In this document: piece by piece, positions 44,884 to 56,094 of the stretch | Layout of the letters: each line of letters starts with the position of its first letter | How positions within the stretch are numbered: the first letter of the stretch is position 1 | NCBI GenBank assembly: GCA_026545765.1 | Contig: CM048840.1 | Coordinates: 9,372,765-9,436,764 of the forward strand | DNA from: Plantago major | Lineage: Eukaryota; Streptophyta; Magnoliopsida; Lamiales; Plantaginaceae | DNA length: 64,000 nucleotides | Direction: 5' to 3' | Position numbers and translations under genes: made by a program | Notes under the pieces: generated by a model | Seen by the model: only the letters and a program-made list of their open reading frames with translations | Database searches by the model: none | Told to the model about the DNA's origin: nothing

Positions 44884-45915
44884 AACGCCTCTTGGACTAA
44901 GGATCAATGGCTATTTGATAGTGGATGCGGAAAGCACATGACAGGAGACAAAGCAAATCTGGTCAACTACAAAGCTTGCAACAATGGACCAGACATCAGA
45001 TTTGCTGGAGGAGAATTAAATCCCTCTTTGGGATTTGGCAACGTCAAATTAGGATCATTAACAATCACTGACGTATTACATGTTAAAGGTTTGAAATATA
45101 ATCTATTTAGCATGAGCCAGTTTGCCGACAAGGGATTCACTGTGAAATTCAAAGCAAAGTATTGCAAACTTATTGACAATGAGTCAAAGCAGACAGTCTT
45201 GGTTGCTCGGCGGAAAGGAAGTCTTTATGTTGCCGATTGGGCATCTGCCACAACTGAAGAATGTCTCATGGTGAGTCAATCAGGTCACACAGAAGAGCAC
45301 TGGTTATGGCACAAAAGAATGAGTCACTTGAATTTCAAAACTCTGAACAAACTTGCCAAGAAAGAGTTAGTGGTTGGTCTTCCCAAAACATCCTTCAGAA
45401 AGGGTGGAATATGTTCTGCCTGTCAAATGGGGAAACAATCTAAGATCTCTTTCAAGTCCAAAACCAGACACTCTAGTGTTAGACCACTGCAACTATTACA
45501 CATGGATCTTTTTGAATCATCTGTAACTAGTTATGCAGGAAAGAAGTATGGTCTTGTTGTTGTAGATGACTTCTCAAGATTCACTTGGGTTGTCTTTCTG
45601 AAGCACAAATCTGATGCAATGGTGGAGATACCAAACTTGCTGAATAAGCTTGAAGTCATGAAAAATGACAAGGTATCTGCAATCAGAACAGACCATGGTA
45701 CTGAGTTCGTCAACCAGTACATAAAGGAGTTTTGTACCAGCAAAGGTATACAACACCAACTTTCCTCTGTGAGAACACCACAACAAAATGGTGTTGGAGA
45801 AAGGAAAAATAGAACCCTTAAAGAAGCAGCAAGGACAATGCTAGCTGACACTGAGATAAGTGAAGTTTATTGGGTTGAAGCTGTAAACACAGCATGCTAT
45901 AAACAAACACCATGA
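44884..45915 (+). pseudogene. Copia-B protease and integrase
   Basis: Protease FDSGCGKHMTGD (about 44920), GAG-pre-integrase HKRMSHLNFKTLNKL with CSACQMGK, and integrase core LLHMDLFESS, IRTDHGTEF, TPQQNGVGERKNRTL are all present. A deletion near 45905 shifts the frame, and the protein resumes at 45935 (RPPNIKHLKVFGCRCFVLN). Confidence 0.92.
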
Positions 45916-45934
45916 CAATACCCCATATGAACTC

Positions 45935-46728
45935 TTGGTTGGTAGACCCCCTAATATCAAACATCTAAAAGTATTTGGTTGTAGATGTTTTGTTCTTAAC
46001 AATGGAAAAGAGTATCTAAGAATATTTCAACCAAAGGCAGATGAAGGCGTGTTTCTTGGTTATTCTATGAATAGCAAAGCATACAGAGTTTACAATAAAA
46101 GAACAAAGAAGATTGAAGAATCAGTTCATGTTGTATTCTATGAAGGAAGCAAGAAAACACCCCTTGCTGATGAACTCTCAGAAAGGTTCAAGGAACTAAT
46201 GATAAAGGATTCTGAAGAAGAACCCTTAGAAAGGAAAAAAACATCATTGTGGAAAGGGAGGATGACTCTGACGAAGAAAAGCATGAAATGCCTAGTAACA
46301 ACCAGATGATTCTCAGACATGATGAAGAATTTCCTATGAGAATTCCAGAAATGGAAACTGAAGATGTTCATCAGAGAGCTAACTCTGGAAATGACCTCTC
46401 GGCAGTGCATGTCCTGAAGCTCTCTGCGAGCAAGTGTCGGACATTCACCGCCTTCCGAGGTGCAAATGTCATGAATCTTGAAGAAGTATCAAGTCATAAT
46501 CATAGTGATTCACATTCAAATCACATAGATGTTGACCCTACTAGCCCTAAACCCATAATGAGATGGATCAAGGATCATCCTGCAAAAGACGTGATTGGAC
46601 CAATCAATCAAGGTGTTAGGACTAGGAGAGCAGTAGCTGAAAATGCTAATTCTCTCTTTGGATGTTTTATCTCAAACATTGAACCAAAAACTATAGAAGA
46701 AGCATTAAGAGACCAAGACTGGATCTAA
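45935..46728 (+). pseudogene. Copia-B integrase tail and linker
   Basis: The first frame carries the end of integrase (YRVYNKRTKKIEESVHVVFY). A shift near 46250 leads to the acidic linker frame ending IEEALRDQDWI at TAA 46726-46728, where Copia-A reads Ser. A non-homologous piece around 46380-46460 may be a small insertion. Confidence 0.8.
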
Positions 46729-46731
46729 GCA

Positions 46732-48216
46732 ATGCAAGAAGAGTTGGATCAGTTTGAGAGAAACAAAGTCTGGAAACTAGTTCCATTTGTAGAAGGAATA
46801 TCTGTGATTGGAACTAAGTGGGTTTTCAGAAACAAGATGAATGAATCTAGTGAAATAACCAGAAACAAAGCAAGGTTAGTTGCCAAGGGATTCACCCAGA
46901 CTGAAGGTCTAGATTTTGACGAGTCATATGAACCTGTTGCCAGATTGGATGCAATAAGACTCTTTCTGGCCTTTGCAGCTCATAAAGATTTTAAAGTTTA
47001 TCAGATGGATGTCAAAAGTGCATTCTTGAATGGTGAACTTGCTGGGGAAGTCTATGTTGAGCAACCACCTGGCTTTGAAGTTTCCTCAGAAAGTAGAATG
47101 GTCTATAAGCTACAGAAAGCTCTTTATGGACTGAAACAGGCTCCAAGAGCATGGTATGACACTTTGGCCAAATACCTTCTGGAAAGTGGTTTCAAGAAAG
47201 GCGAAGTTGATAAAACTTTGTTTATCTTAAATCATGATGGAAAACTACTCTTAGTTCAAGTATATGTTGATGACATCATATTTGGATCTAAGGACAAGCA
47301 ACTTTGTGATGACTTTGCAAATCTCATGAAAAGTAAGTTTGAGATGAGCATGATGGGAGAATTGAACTATTTCCTAGGATTGCAAGTCAAGCAACTCAAT
47401 GATGGAATATTCATTAATCAGACAAAGTATGCAAAAGACATGCTCACAAAGTTCAACCTTAAGCCTTCTGAAAAGAATGCTAAGATACCTATGAGCATAG
47501 GAACCAAGATGACCTATACTGAATCAGATAAGAGTGTTGATGAACACAAGTATAGGAAATTGATAGGTTCACTACTTTACCTTACTGCAAGCAGACCTGA
47601 TATTCAATATGCAGTTGGAGTGTGTGCTAGATTTCAAACAAATCCAATGCAATCACACTACAACACTACTATGAAAATATTAAAGTATGTGAAAGGTATA
47701 GTAGATGTAGGATTGTGGTATCCTAAAGAAAGTGGATTGAGTTTGGCTAGTTACTCAGATGCTGATTATGCTGGATCAATGCTTGATAGGAAAAGTACCT
47801 CAGGAACTTGTCAGTTTCTGGGAACTAGACTTATCTCATGGTTTAGCAAGAAACAAAACTCAATTGCAACTTCTACCACAGAGGCTGAATATATTGCTGC
47901 TGGTTGTTGTGCAACACAAATTCTGTGGATTCAACAACAACTCAGAGACTATGGACTCAATGAAGAGAAAACTCCCATTTTCTGTGATAACACAAGTGCT
48001 ATTGCAATCACACAGAACCCCAAGTTCCATGCCAGAACAAAGCACATTGATGTTAGACACCACTTCATCAGAGACCATGTTGAGAAAGGCAATATAGAGA
48101 TACTCAAGATTGGGACAGAAGACCAACTTGCAGATATCTTCACCAAGCCCTTACAAGAAAGCCGGTTCTTGACTTTGAGACACAATCTTGGATTAATGGA
48201 GTTGCCTAAGGACTGA
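46732..48216 (+). CDS. Copia-B reverse transcriptase and RNase H
   Basis: An unbroken 494-codon frame: [48 protein letters not shown] and [13 protein letters not shown], then RNase H with [31 protein letters not shown] and [10 protein letters not shown]. It is the best-preserved pol domain in the window and the guide for placing the Gypsy insertion in Copia-A. The frame is cut off from integrase by the stop at 46726. Confidence 0.95.
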   Translation: MQEELDQFERNKVWKLVPFVEGISVIGTKWVFRNKMNESSEITRNKARLVAKGFTQTEGLDFDESYEPVARLDAIRLFLAFAAHKDFKVYQMDVKSAFLNGELAGEVYVEQPPGFEVSSESRMVYKLQKALYGLKQAPRAWYDTLAKYLLESGFKKGEVDKTLFILNHDGKLLLVQVYVDDIIFGSKDKQLCDDFANLMKSKFEMSMMGELNYFLGLQVKQLNDGIFINQTKYAKDMLTKFNLKPSEKNAKIPMSIGTKMTYTESDKSVDEHKYRKLIGSLLYLTASRPDIQYAVGVCARFQTNPMQSHYNTTMKILKYVKGIVDVGLWYPKESGLSLASYSDADYAGSMLDRKSTSGTCQFLGTRLISWFSKKQNSIATSTTEAEYIAAGCCATQILWIQQQLRDYGLNEEKTPIFCDNTSAIAITQNPKFHARTKHIDVRHHFIRDHVEKGNIEILKIGTEDQLADIFTKPLQESRFLTLRHNLGLMELPKD

Positions 48217-49174
48217 AAAATTGTCCTGAATCTCTAAAAGTCTGAATAAGTGAGTAGGCCTCTGAGAATAGGTTCTCGGAAAGCCAAGTTGATAAGAAGT
48301 GATGCAAAGGTTTCTGAGTGGCAACACTCAGAAAGGCAAAACATTTCTGGAACGGGTATCCAGAAAGGCAAAGGTTGGTACACACTTAATAAGTAAATAA
48401 AACTAGAACTTACTTACTGAGAGTGGGTCAAATACATTCAAACAACTGAAGCTTCTGACACTTGAATTCAGAAAGCTATTTAGTCATAAAGAGAAATGGA
48501 CACACAAAGCCCAAAAGGTATAAGTTCTGAAAATCAAACATGTGCAATGTCTTGTATCTTTACCACTTTCATGATAAACAATATATAGATAAGGACTTGA
48601 CACTCAGAATGATAAGCTCAAACGATTAAGTGTTCCTACTCTTTACTAAGTGACACAATGAATGTAGCATATTAAAAATCCATCAAGTCGGCACATTACC
48701 ATTTGTTGATTGATATCATTACAAGATATTCAATATAAGCCCTTGATGAATAAACGTTTGATCTCAACGGTTGAGATTAAAACAAAGCAAGTAATGTCTG
48801 TTGAGAAATGCAGACATGGCCCACTACGCATTTAATGAAGTACAAAGGACGTACCACGCCTATGCAGATGCAAAGACACGCATTCATATTCAGCTATATG
48901 TATGTTGTATCTATGTACATTTTGTCTGCTATATATATAGGATTTGGACAAAAGACAAACACTTTTACCAATTCCTAAATCTCAAACTTGCATCAAAACC
49001 CCCTCTGCAAACTCAACTTCTTGTGCTTAGTCTTCTGAAAAGACAGACTAATCTCGATTAATTGTGCGAAATTTATCTGAAAAACACTCACTCAAAACTC
49101 TATATAAGAGAAGGCACCCAAAAAGATTACCACCAAGAACCCTAAGGCCGTATCATCTGCTCCTGCTGAAAAGT
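48217..49174 (+). other. Copia-B post-pol spacer and third-gene start
   Basis: The spacer matches the Copia-A spacer, including GGAACGGGTATCCAGAAA at about 48352 and a TATATATATAG at about 48932. From 49100 the sequence encodes APKKITTKNPK in the register of the Copia-A third gene, but the initiating ATG reads AAG (49101-49103). About 21 codons remain before the Copia-C LTR interrupts at 49175. Confidence 0.7.
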
Positions 49175-50833
49175 GTTGGTCCAGATAACGGCAAAGTAAA
49201 AGAGTAGGGGGGGGTGAATAGTCTTTTAAAACTTTTGTCGATAAAAACTATTTCTCAGATATCTGATACTTAGAATCAGAGCGCGGAAGACTTAATAAAG
49301 ATAAGTGCAGAAACAGTTAAAGTGTGTGTGTGTGTGTTGCTGAAATGTAAATACAGAAAGGTAAATAACACAGCAAGTATAGTGGTATCTGGAGGTGGCG
49401 TAATCCTCCAACTAATCCATTTCGGTCTACCAGAGACCTAGAATTCACTAGAACAGATAATTGAGTTCACCTTACAATAATCCTATTCTAAGATTCTTAA
49501 ACAATTGGTTCCCAACCAAATGTTCCCCCTGAGTTGTTCCCCGGCTTTCACAGCCAAGTACTTCCTGTACTTAGAAACCTTTTGAGTTATTCCCTAGCTT
49601 CCCAAACTAAGTACTTCCTATACTCAATAACCTTGGAGTTATTCCTTAGTTTCCCAAATCAAGTACTTCCTATACTCCGGTAACCTTGGAGTTATTCCCT
49701 GATTTTTTAAACTAAGTACTTCCTGTACTCCACGCCATTTATGGTGTTGGTTTTAGTTTGAGTTGTCAGATGAGCTTCCTTAATAACTTATTCAGTTATT
49801 CAGATAGCTATGTGAATCAAGTATACTTAATACACTTTTCAATGTATGGTATCTTGTTCTTTTTACTGACCCAAGTCTTAGATAAATGTTCAAGAGAATG
49901 AATCTCAGATACTTAATCTTTCGTTTCAACTCTTTCACAGATAGCTGTGCTTGTTTAGGATCAGGACACTTAGAACTTCAGTGTTACTCAAGATCAAAAG
50001 CTTTGGTCGCAACAGAAAGCTTTGAAGATAAGTAAGTTGCTTTGAGAGAGTAAGATGTTCAGCGTTTTCAAGATATGTCGTGTGTCTCTTCAAGCAGTCT
50101 AAGTGTTGATATTTATAGATGAATTTGAGTGCCGTTTGAATAGTATCCGTTAGGCTCAAATTCAAACTATTGATATCTCGTATAATCTTGTAGCATATTT
50201 TGTCTTCTTCTTGAAAGTCGCCGTTGCTTTTATTCGACATCTCGTCTGTGCATTAAATGCATTGTACTATACTTTTTGTCTGTAGTGCCAATGGAACTAT
50301 GCTTGTATCGTAGACTAGTGTTATCGATTCTTTGCGTCCTTATCTTCAATCTTGGATACCACTATTTATTGAAACAACTTTGTTTGCAATATATATATTT
50401 CTTTTCGTAAATGTGGTTAATGCTCAAGGTATCTGAGAATAGATATCTGTGGACACTTTCCTTGTTTTCAGATAGGCCTCTTATTTCTCAGATATCTCTT
50501 GTGACACAGTTTGTTTAAAGCTATTCGTGTCTTCAAGATATCGCTAAGGTATCTGAAAAAGCATTCGATAATCTTGCGCTTTCTTCAAGTCTTCAATGTC
50601 GTTGAGCTTGTTTTGCTTGGATGTCTTCTTCTTGGTCTTCTCTTCATAAAATAAAGATTACATTTTGAGACCTAACATCCTATACAAGATTAGCTAGACT
50701 ATCATACTTAGTGGGTTTCCTCTTTTACAATGTTCAAGTGAACTAAGAGTACTAATCACCTTTCTGAGACTAAGATAAGTCATCATGTTGCTGATCAAAA
50801 TCTAAACAGATATTTCTAACAAAATATCTAACA
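49175..50833 (-). repeat. 3' LTR of Copia-C
   Basis: Starts TGTTGGTCC. Its inner end has a doubled TCTAACAAAATATCTAACA, so it ends at 50821 or 50833; the polypurine tract beside it favours 50833. Four leader repeat units occupy 49529-49730. A GT microsatellite lies at 49321-49337. Divergence from the Copia-A LTRs is clearly higher than between the Copia-A pair. Confidence 0.88.
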
Positions 50834-51221
50834 AATTTCCCCCTTTTTGATCAGTCAACGATGACTATCTAACCTATTACAAATCTGGATGAGTGAACAA
50901 TCCAACACTTAATCTTTTCTTAAGATCTTCAATTTAATTAATTAAGTGCAGAAAGTAAACATCAACCAAATCACAAGGTGTGATCTTTGCTGACAAGTTA
51001 TCTTCTATAGAATAATATCTGAGAGTAAGTTCATCAGATAAGTTACAAAGAGAGATTACAGATAACTTCAATACATTGAACAAGTTTGGCTCAGTCAGCA
51101 AAAATACAAAAACTACATAGTAAATTAGGACAACAGGAGTAACCAAGCTCCAAGTAAACATCCTAATAAACTAGTCTTCAAGTCTTCAATTTCTTCAAGT
51201 CTTCAACAGTATTTCTGTGGA

Positions 51222-51818
51222 TCAATCTGAAAATTTCCTATCTCCAAACCTTTTGATGTCATCAGAATAATCATAGAGAAGTGTTCTGACGAGCATCTCA
51301 GTGTCTCTGGCAAATCCACAGACCTCTTTATAGGTTTTGGTAGGGTTTTTCTTGACAAAATGTTTGACCCATAGGTACTTTCCCCACTTCCAGGCATGCT
51401 CTATTCTGATATCTGAAAGCTTGAAGTATTCGTAGATAATCCTCAGATATCTAATGTCACCCTTGTATTGATCTTCAGTTAGATAGAACGATTCATAGGG
51501 TTCTACAGCGAGTCTTGCTCTTGTGCCTGTTCCTGTGATATTCAGAATGATGTGCACATCATCTGGCTTTCCATATGGACATTCATCAGAGAGGTCCTTT
51601 CTCATGGCTTCAGTTCACTTGACAACTTCAAAATCCAACCAGGCTTTAATGTGATTGGTGTTGATCAAGGTTGGCTTATCTTTTCTCCATGCCATAAGTT
51701 GTTTATGGATTGGTTCTGGAAATCTTGAATTTACCAATAGATGCTTAAGATCCAGAATCCAATAGCCATTTTTCTGATTGATGCACCTGTAGACAGAGGA
51801 ATCATTGTCATACTTCAC
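51222..51818 (-). pseudogene. Copia-C third gene, C-terminal domain
   Basis: Two frames (51818-51615 and 51605-51222) match the Copia-A C-terminus: SSVYRCINQKNGYWILDL, NTNHIKAWLDFEV, CPYGKPDDVH, HAWKWGKYLWVKHF, DDIKRFGDRKF. A stop near 51610 separates them. About 90% protein identity with Copia-A, with mostly silent base changes. Confidence 0.7.
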
Positions 51819-52236
51819 ATACTATTTTGGCTTCTTCTGGCCTGAGTGGAAGTTGACTTTGTCTTTGCTCAGCTCTCAGTCTGTTCCTTCTCTGTCTTGA
51901 ATTCTCTTTGGGGTTGTTGCTTGAAGAACCACCCTGGATAGACTTGGTATTTCCAGAGGGTGTTTTAGCTGCTAGGGGCTTTCGACTATGGGCTCGATTA
52001 GGCTTTCAATTTTCCTTTTTACGTGAAGAGGAGCTTCATCTTCATCGCTTCCTCATCATCATCAAGATTAGATCTTGTGAGAGTTTCTGACCTTCTTCAT
52101 TGCCCGGGGACTTGATTTGACCTTCTTCTTCTTGGAAGATTCATCAATCCCTTTAACTTGTCTTCTCCTTGGGCGTTGGTACTCCTTGGAGGTTTACGTA
52201 CATGGCCCTTGTTATCATTTTAGTTCCTTGATGGGT

Positions 52237-54031
52237 TTAAGAAGCAGCTACTATTTGCAAAGCAGCTTGGCTTGAGGAGGGTTCATTGATTCTGAGTGGT
52301 GGCTGGGAAGTTTTCATGTTTCTTCTTCCTTTCTGAGCCGCACCAGCTCCAGATTTCTTCTTGTTTTCTTCTCCTTCTTCCCATTCCCCCTGACTTTGAG
52401 GTCTAGATTTGTACATTCTTCCCCCCTTAGTCATTGTTGGCTGTCAGTCTCATAAAGGAATCTGAGAGAGAGTTAAAATGCCCTTGTAAATAGTTGTAGG
52501 CAGTGACCAACTTCTGAAGTTCGGCTTTGAGCTCCTGATTTTGCTTGTTAAGTCCATTGTCCTTATAAGTGAGCTCTGCCAATGGGCCTAGGATGGCATC
52601 TGCTTTTCCAGCAGTGTAACTTGCCTCTTGGAAAGCTTTTTCAGCTAAAGACGCATCATCGTCCCTTATCATTCCCAGATCTTTCTGAGAAATGACTATG
52701 CTAGTTGTTCTCTGAGTGATGAGCTCAGTGAACTTTCTCATTTCAGAGGGGACGGAGGCAATTACTTCCTCGTTCTGTGAAGACATCTCCTTGTTCAGAT
52801 GAGCCAGTACTTGGTACCTGTTCATGTATTCATTGGAGTGGACATTTGGCAGTTTGTTGAATATGGTAGGAGCAATCAGCTTCCTTTTTAAGTGAGAGAC
52901 CGCTAAATGTTCATTGCGGTGTTCTGCCAAAGTCTTGTCTTCTTCATCATCTGAGTAATCAGCCCAGTGATCATCATCCTCTTGGACATTTTCATCGATT
53001 GTATCGAGTCCAGCAACCATCTCAGAGATTGGTTTCTTTCCTTTCTGGGAGGAGGATGGTACTTCTTTTGAAGATGATGCAGCCTTAGCATCATGCTTGA
53101 CTTCAGATACTTCTTGATGTCGAGTTCTTTGGTGATATCATGCACATCATCCCGTAGCTCTTTAACCTCAGAGTAAGCAATCATTTCTTGTAAGTATTGA
53201 TCTTGTAGTTGATCAAGCTTGTCTCTGGATTTAGCTATTTGATCTTCCAGTTGAAGATGGAGCTGTTGTTCTTCTTCCAACAGTTGTCTGAGTTGAGCAG
53301 ATCTGGTTTGAGTGTTTAATATTTTCTGATTGGTTTCTTCAGAAAGCTCAACTACTTGTTCAGTAGTAACTGGGTGTTGGTGAGAAGATGGATGAGTAGA
53401 TTTCTGAGGAGATGGAGACGGAGATTTCTGTGAAGTCTTCTCAGTGTGCTTTTCAGCAGTTGAGGCATCATTTCTTAGCGAAATTCCTCCGGTCCCTGGT
53501 GCAGGGGCATCATCATCATCCTTTTTGTCTGTGTCATCCTTTTGGTGATGGTCAGTGGGAGGTTCATCGAAGTCATTTTCTTTTATCTCTTCCTCCTCAT
53601 CATCTTCAGATATAAGATTGATCACTTCAGGAATAGTGATCTTCTGCCCATTAACCTCTTCTTGTTCAGAAGGTATAAATTGCAGAGTTTGGGGCAGGAC
53701 TGGCTGAAATGCCATTTGTAATCTTGTCTGACCATCTGCCTGTTCAAAGGCTTGTATCAAACTGTGCGCCACTTCTCTGGAGAAATCCTTATGCAATAGA
53801 GTCGCGTAATCTGTTAGGTAGGAACATTGCATGGATGTATGTCTCCAAGTCAAGAGCTCGTGCTCGTCTGTTTGGTTGATCTGTGATTCTCAATATTTCA
53901 GAGAGATCAGAGCACCTTAATCTTTGCCATTTCTTGAAGCATTTAATGTGCTTTGGCAGGGTGTGAGCTTTGAAGAAGGGAAGTAGGTCCCTGGTCTCAA
54001 CATTGGGAGCCTGCTCGGCACTTGTTTGAGC
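52237..54031 (-). pseudogene. Copia-C third gene, last exon body
   Basis: The exon begins at 54031 (AQTSAEQAP). It runs through frames 53853-52903, 53020-52427 and 52434-52237. It keeps the acidic stretch (DDTDKKDDDDAPAPGTGG), the coiled coil (SAQLRQLLEEEQQLHLQL), EYMNRYQVLAHLNKEMS and the basic tail. Frameshifts lie near 53850, 53110-53000 and 52430. Confidence 0.68.
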
Positions 54032-54104
54032 CTGAAGAAAGAGTTCTGAGTGAGCTTCAAAACTTTTCTGATTTACGAGGAGGTGTAGTTTAGTTTCGAG
54101 TTAC

Positions 54105-54956
54105 CTGAGTAAATGCTTCAGGCTCAGAAACTTGTTCTACTGAGACAATTGGTGTCTCAGATATCTTGTTGTGAGGCGGAGACTTGGAAGTCTGTTCCTC
54201 ATCAACCTTTCTTTCTTGAACCTGAGAATTAACATTATCACAATACTTAGGAAATTTTATCAAGAAAACTTTAAGTGACAAGTCAGATATCTGAGAGGTC
54301 AATTACCTCCATGGGAGGCTCAGATACTTGTCTCTCAGAGACTTTTGCAGTCTCTGGAATCTTTTCTTGTGATGAAGGCCTTGATGCCTCATCAATTTCC
54401 ATAGGTGCAGGGGATGTCGCAACTCTGTCCCCTTGCACTTCTACTTCTGAGTGAGCCTGTGAGTAGAAAGCATTGAATAATTTAGAGAAGATTTTAGTTA
54501 ACCCAAGGTGAAGAATATTTATCATTGATTTTCATATACCTTCATACTAGAAGGCTCAATGATCTGCTCTTTAGAAACCTTGTCGGTTTCTGGGTTTTCG
54601 TCTGGCATTTCTGCCTTATCTTCCTCTTTCTCAGTTGGAGCTTGTTAGAAACATTCATTTTAATGATTAAGCACATAAACTTATAACTGAAGAAGTGTTA
54701 TCTTAAGAATAAATTATTACCTGTGGCACAGGCTCAGATATCTTAAGAGGCAATAAAATAAGACTACCTGCGTGCATCTTTGAGCCAGAGGTTGAGGAAA
54801 CCTCCTTCTCAGTTTCTGAGGTAAGCTTTTCAGCTTCCTCTTGTTTTTGTGTTTCTAACTCAGCCTGTAACAAAGAAATTTTATGAGTAACAAGATGTAT
54901 AAGCATAAAAAATTTCACAAGATAAGAGTTAAACCGGTCAGCTACCTGAGCAATTT
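54105..54956 (-). pseudogene. Copia-C third gene, short-exon array
   Basis: The exon ending at 54956 is followed by exons 54864-54721 (144 nt), about 54640-54540, 54456-54307 (150) and 54221-54105 (117), then 54031. Introns are 91, 80, 83, 85 and 73 nt, all GT-AG. Every junction has a counterpart in Copia-A. The 144-, 150- and 117-nt exons are phase 0 and carry the VSE-x-QVSEP core or a variant. The third exon seems to have lost its first G. Confidence 0.7.
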
Positions 54957-55295
54957 CAGGCTGATTGGTCTCTGGAACTTGTGACCTTTCTATACTTTGG
55001 TCTTCTTGTCCCAGTGTAGTTTCTTTGTTTGAAGTTTCTAGTACTTCACACCATTCCTGAGTATGCAACTCAGTTGCCTCCCCTGGTTGATCATTCTGAG
55101 GAAATGTCTCAGTTTGATCCCTCTCATTGAGTTGGGGAACCTGCTCTTTTGCAGGATTTTCTTCAGCATACTGCATTGCTGGTAATTCGAAATGGAGTTT
55201 GAAAGTGCAGTATGCACTTATATTTTGATAATCTTGTCTTTCAATAATCAGTTCCAAGTTTGTGTTTGTTGTTTGTGAAGCTGCAGGATTATCAA
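54957..55295 (-). pseudogene. Copia-C third gene, linker exon, cut
   Basis: The frame (ENPAKEQVPQLNERDQTE, ATELHTQEW, ERSQVPETNQPEIAQ) matches the linker of Copia-A and stays open where Copia-A has a stop. Similarity to Copia-A weakens upstream of about 55200 but a Q/P-rich stretch remains, up to the Copia-D LTR. The N-terminal domain is missing. Confidence 0.6.
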
Positions 55296-56039
55296 TGTTG
55301 TATAACATTGTGACAGGATAGAATTCAATGCTGACATAACATTGAAGATATAGCATTGCAGTAGACATCGAAGACAAAGCACATTGGACAGGAAACTTGG
55401 ACTGGAAGTATTGACAAATCGAACAAGAAATGATTTAAGGAAAACAGAACAGCTTGTGGTGAAAGCAAGAAGGAATATATTTTATGAAGAATCGAAATAT
55501 GGAAATTTCCTTCTATGCGCATGTTGAAGAAAACAAGTAAAAGGAAAATTGCCTTTGCTGAGATCCTATTGCCTTTCGACATAGATGGAAGAGGTCAACA
55601 TCTCAAGTATATATATGCAAGGATTCAGCAAAGCAAGGTTGAGCTTTTTGAAAAAATCAATTAAGATTTAAAGAGTTTTAGCTTCTTGTTTTCTGCTAGC
55701 TTTAGAGTTTGTCTAAGAGTATTCATTGTTGGAATAACTCTTTCAAACATCGACCTAGAATAGCTTTTACTGTTGGTTCTTCTAGGGCTAGTTTTGGTTG
55801 TTTAATCAATCGTTTGTGATTGTATTAAACCTAGTTGATTAGATCTACTTTTCCTGTCAGTAACTATTTTGCCTAAGGCGTTGCCAATATATATTTCTAT
55901 ATATTGGCTTGGTAATAGAAGTTTTAATATTATTCATCCGCTGCTATCTGTTTACTGTAGACATTGTTGAACAACATTATTGGCAACATTGTCTGTTGAT
56001 CTAGTTCCAAGTACCAATCCGAGATCATAAGTGATAACA
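55296..56039 (+). repeat. Probable 5' LTR of Copia-D
   Basis: Starts TGTTGTATAACATTG and ends GTGATAACA, just before the primer site, giving 744 bp. A TATATATA box lies at 55608. The left edge rests on the loss of Copia-C similarity and the TG start, with ATCAA before it as a possible duplication. No second LTR is available for comparison. Confidence 0.6.
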
Positions 56040-56041
56040 AG

Positions 56042-56054
56042 TGGCATCAGAGCC
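56042..56054 (+). promoter_or_regulatory. Copia-D primer-binding site
   Basis: TGGCATCAGAGCC follows the LTR, one base different from the iMet-type TGGTATCAGAGC. Confidence 0.8.
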
Positions 56055-56094
56055 AGCCACCTAACTACAGGTGTCTGGATTTGGTACTACTACA

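Larger units (their letters stand above)
41482..49174 (+). mobile_element. Copia-B, sister of Copia-A, left part
   Basis: A 5' LTR (41482-42917), primer site, gag, protease, integrase, RT and RNase H on the plus strand match Copia-A throughout. After pol the element continues into the start of the same third gene, then is broken at 49175 by the Copia-C LTR. Its 3' part, and the second AATAA, should lie beyond the window. Gag has lost about 0.7 kb of coiled coil; several stops and shifts are present. Confidence 0.92.
49175..55295 (-). mobile_element. Copia-C, third family copy, 3' part
   Basis: An LTR (49175-50833) is followed, reading against the plus strand, by the complete exon array and C-terminal parts of the third gene. 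The sequence ends at 55295, where Copia-D begins. Gag, pol and the 5' LTR are not in the window. It sits in Copia-B in opposite orientation; AAAAG (49170-49174) would be its target duplication, but the second copy is not visible. Confidence 0.88.
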
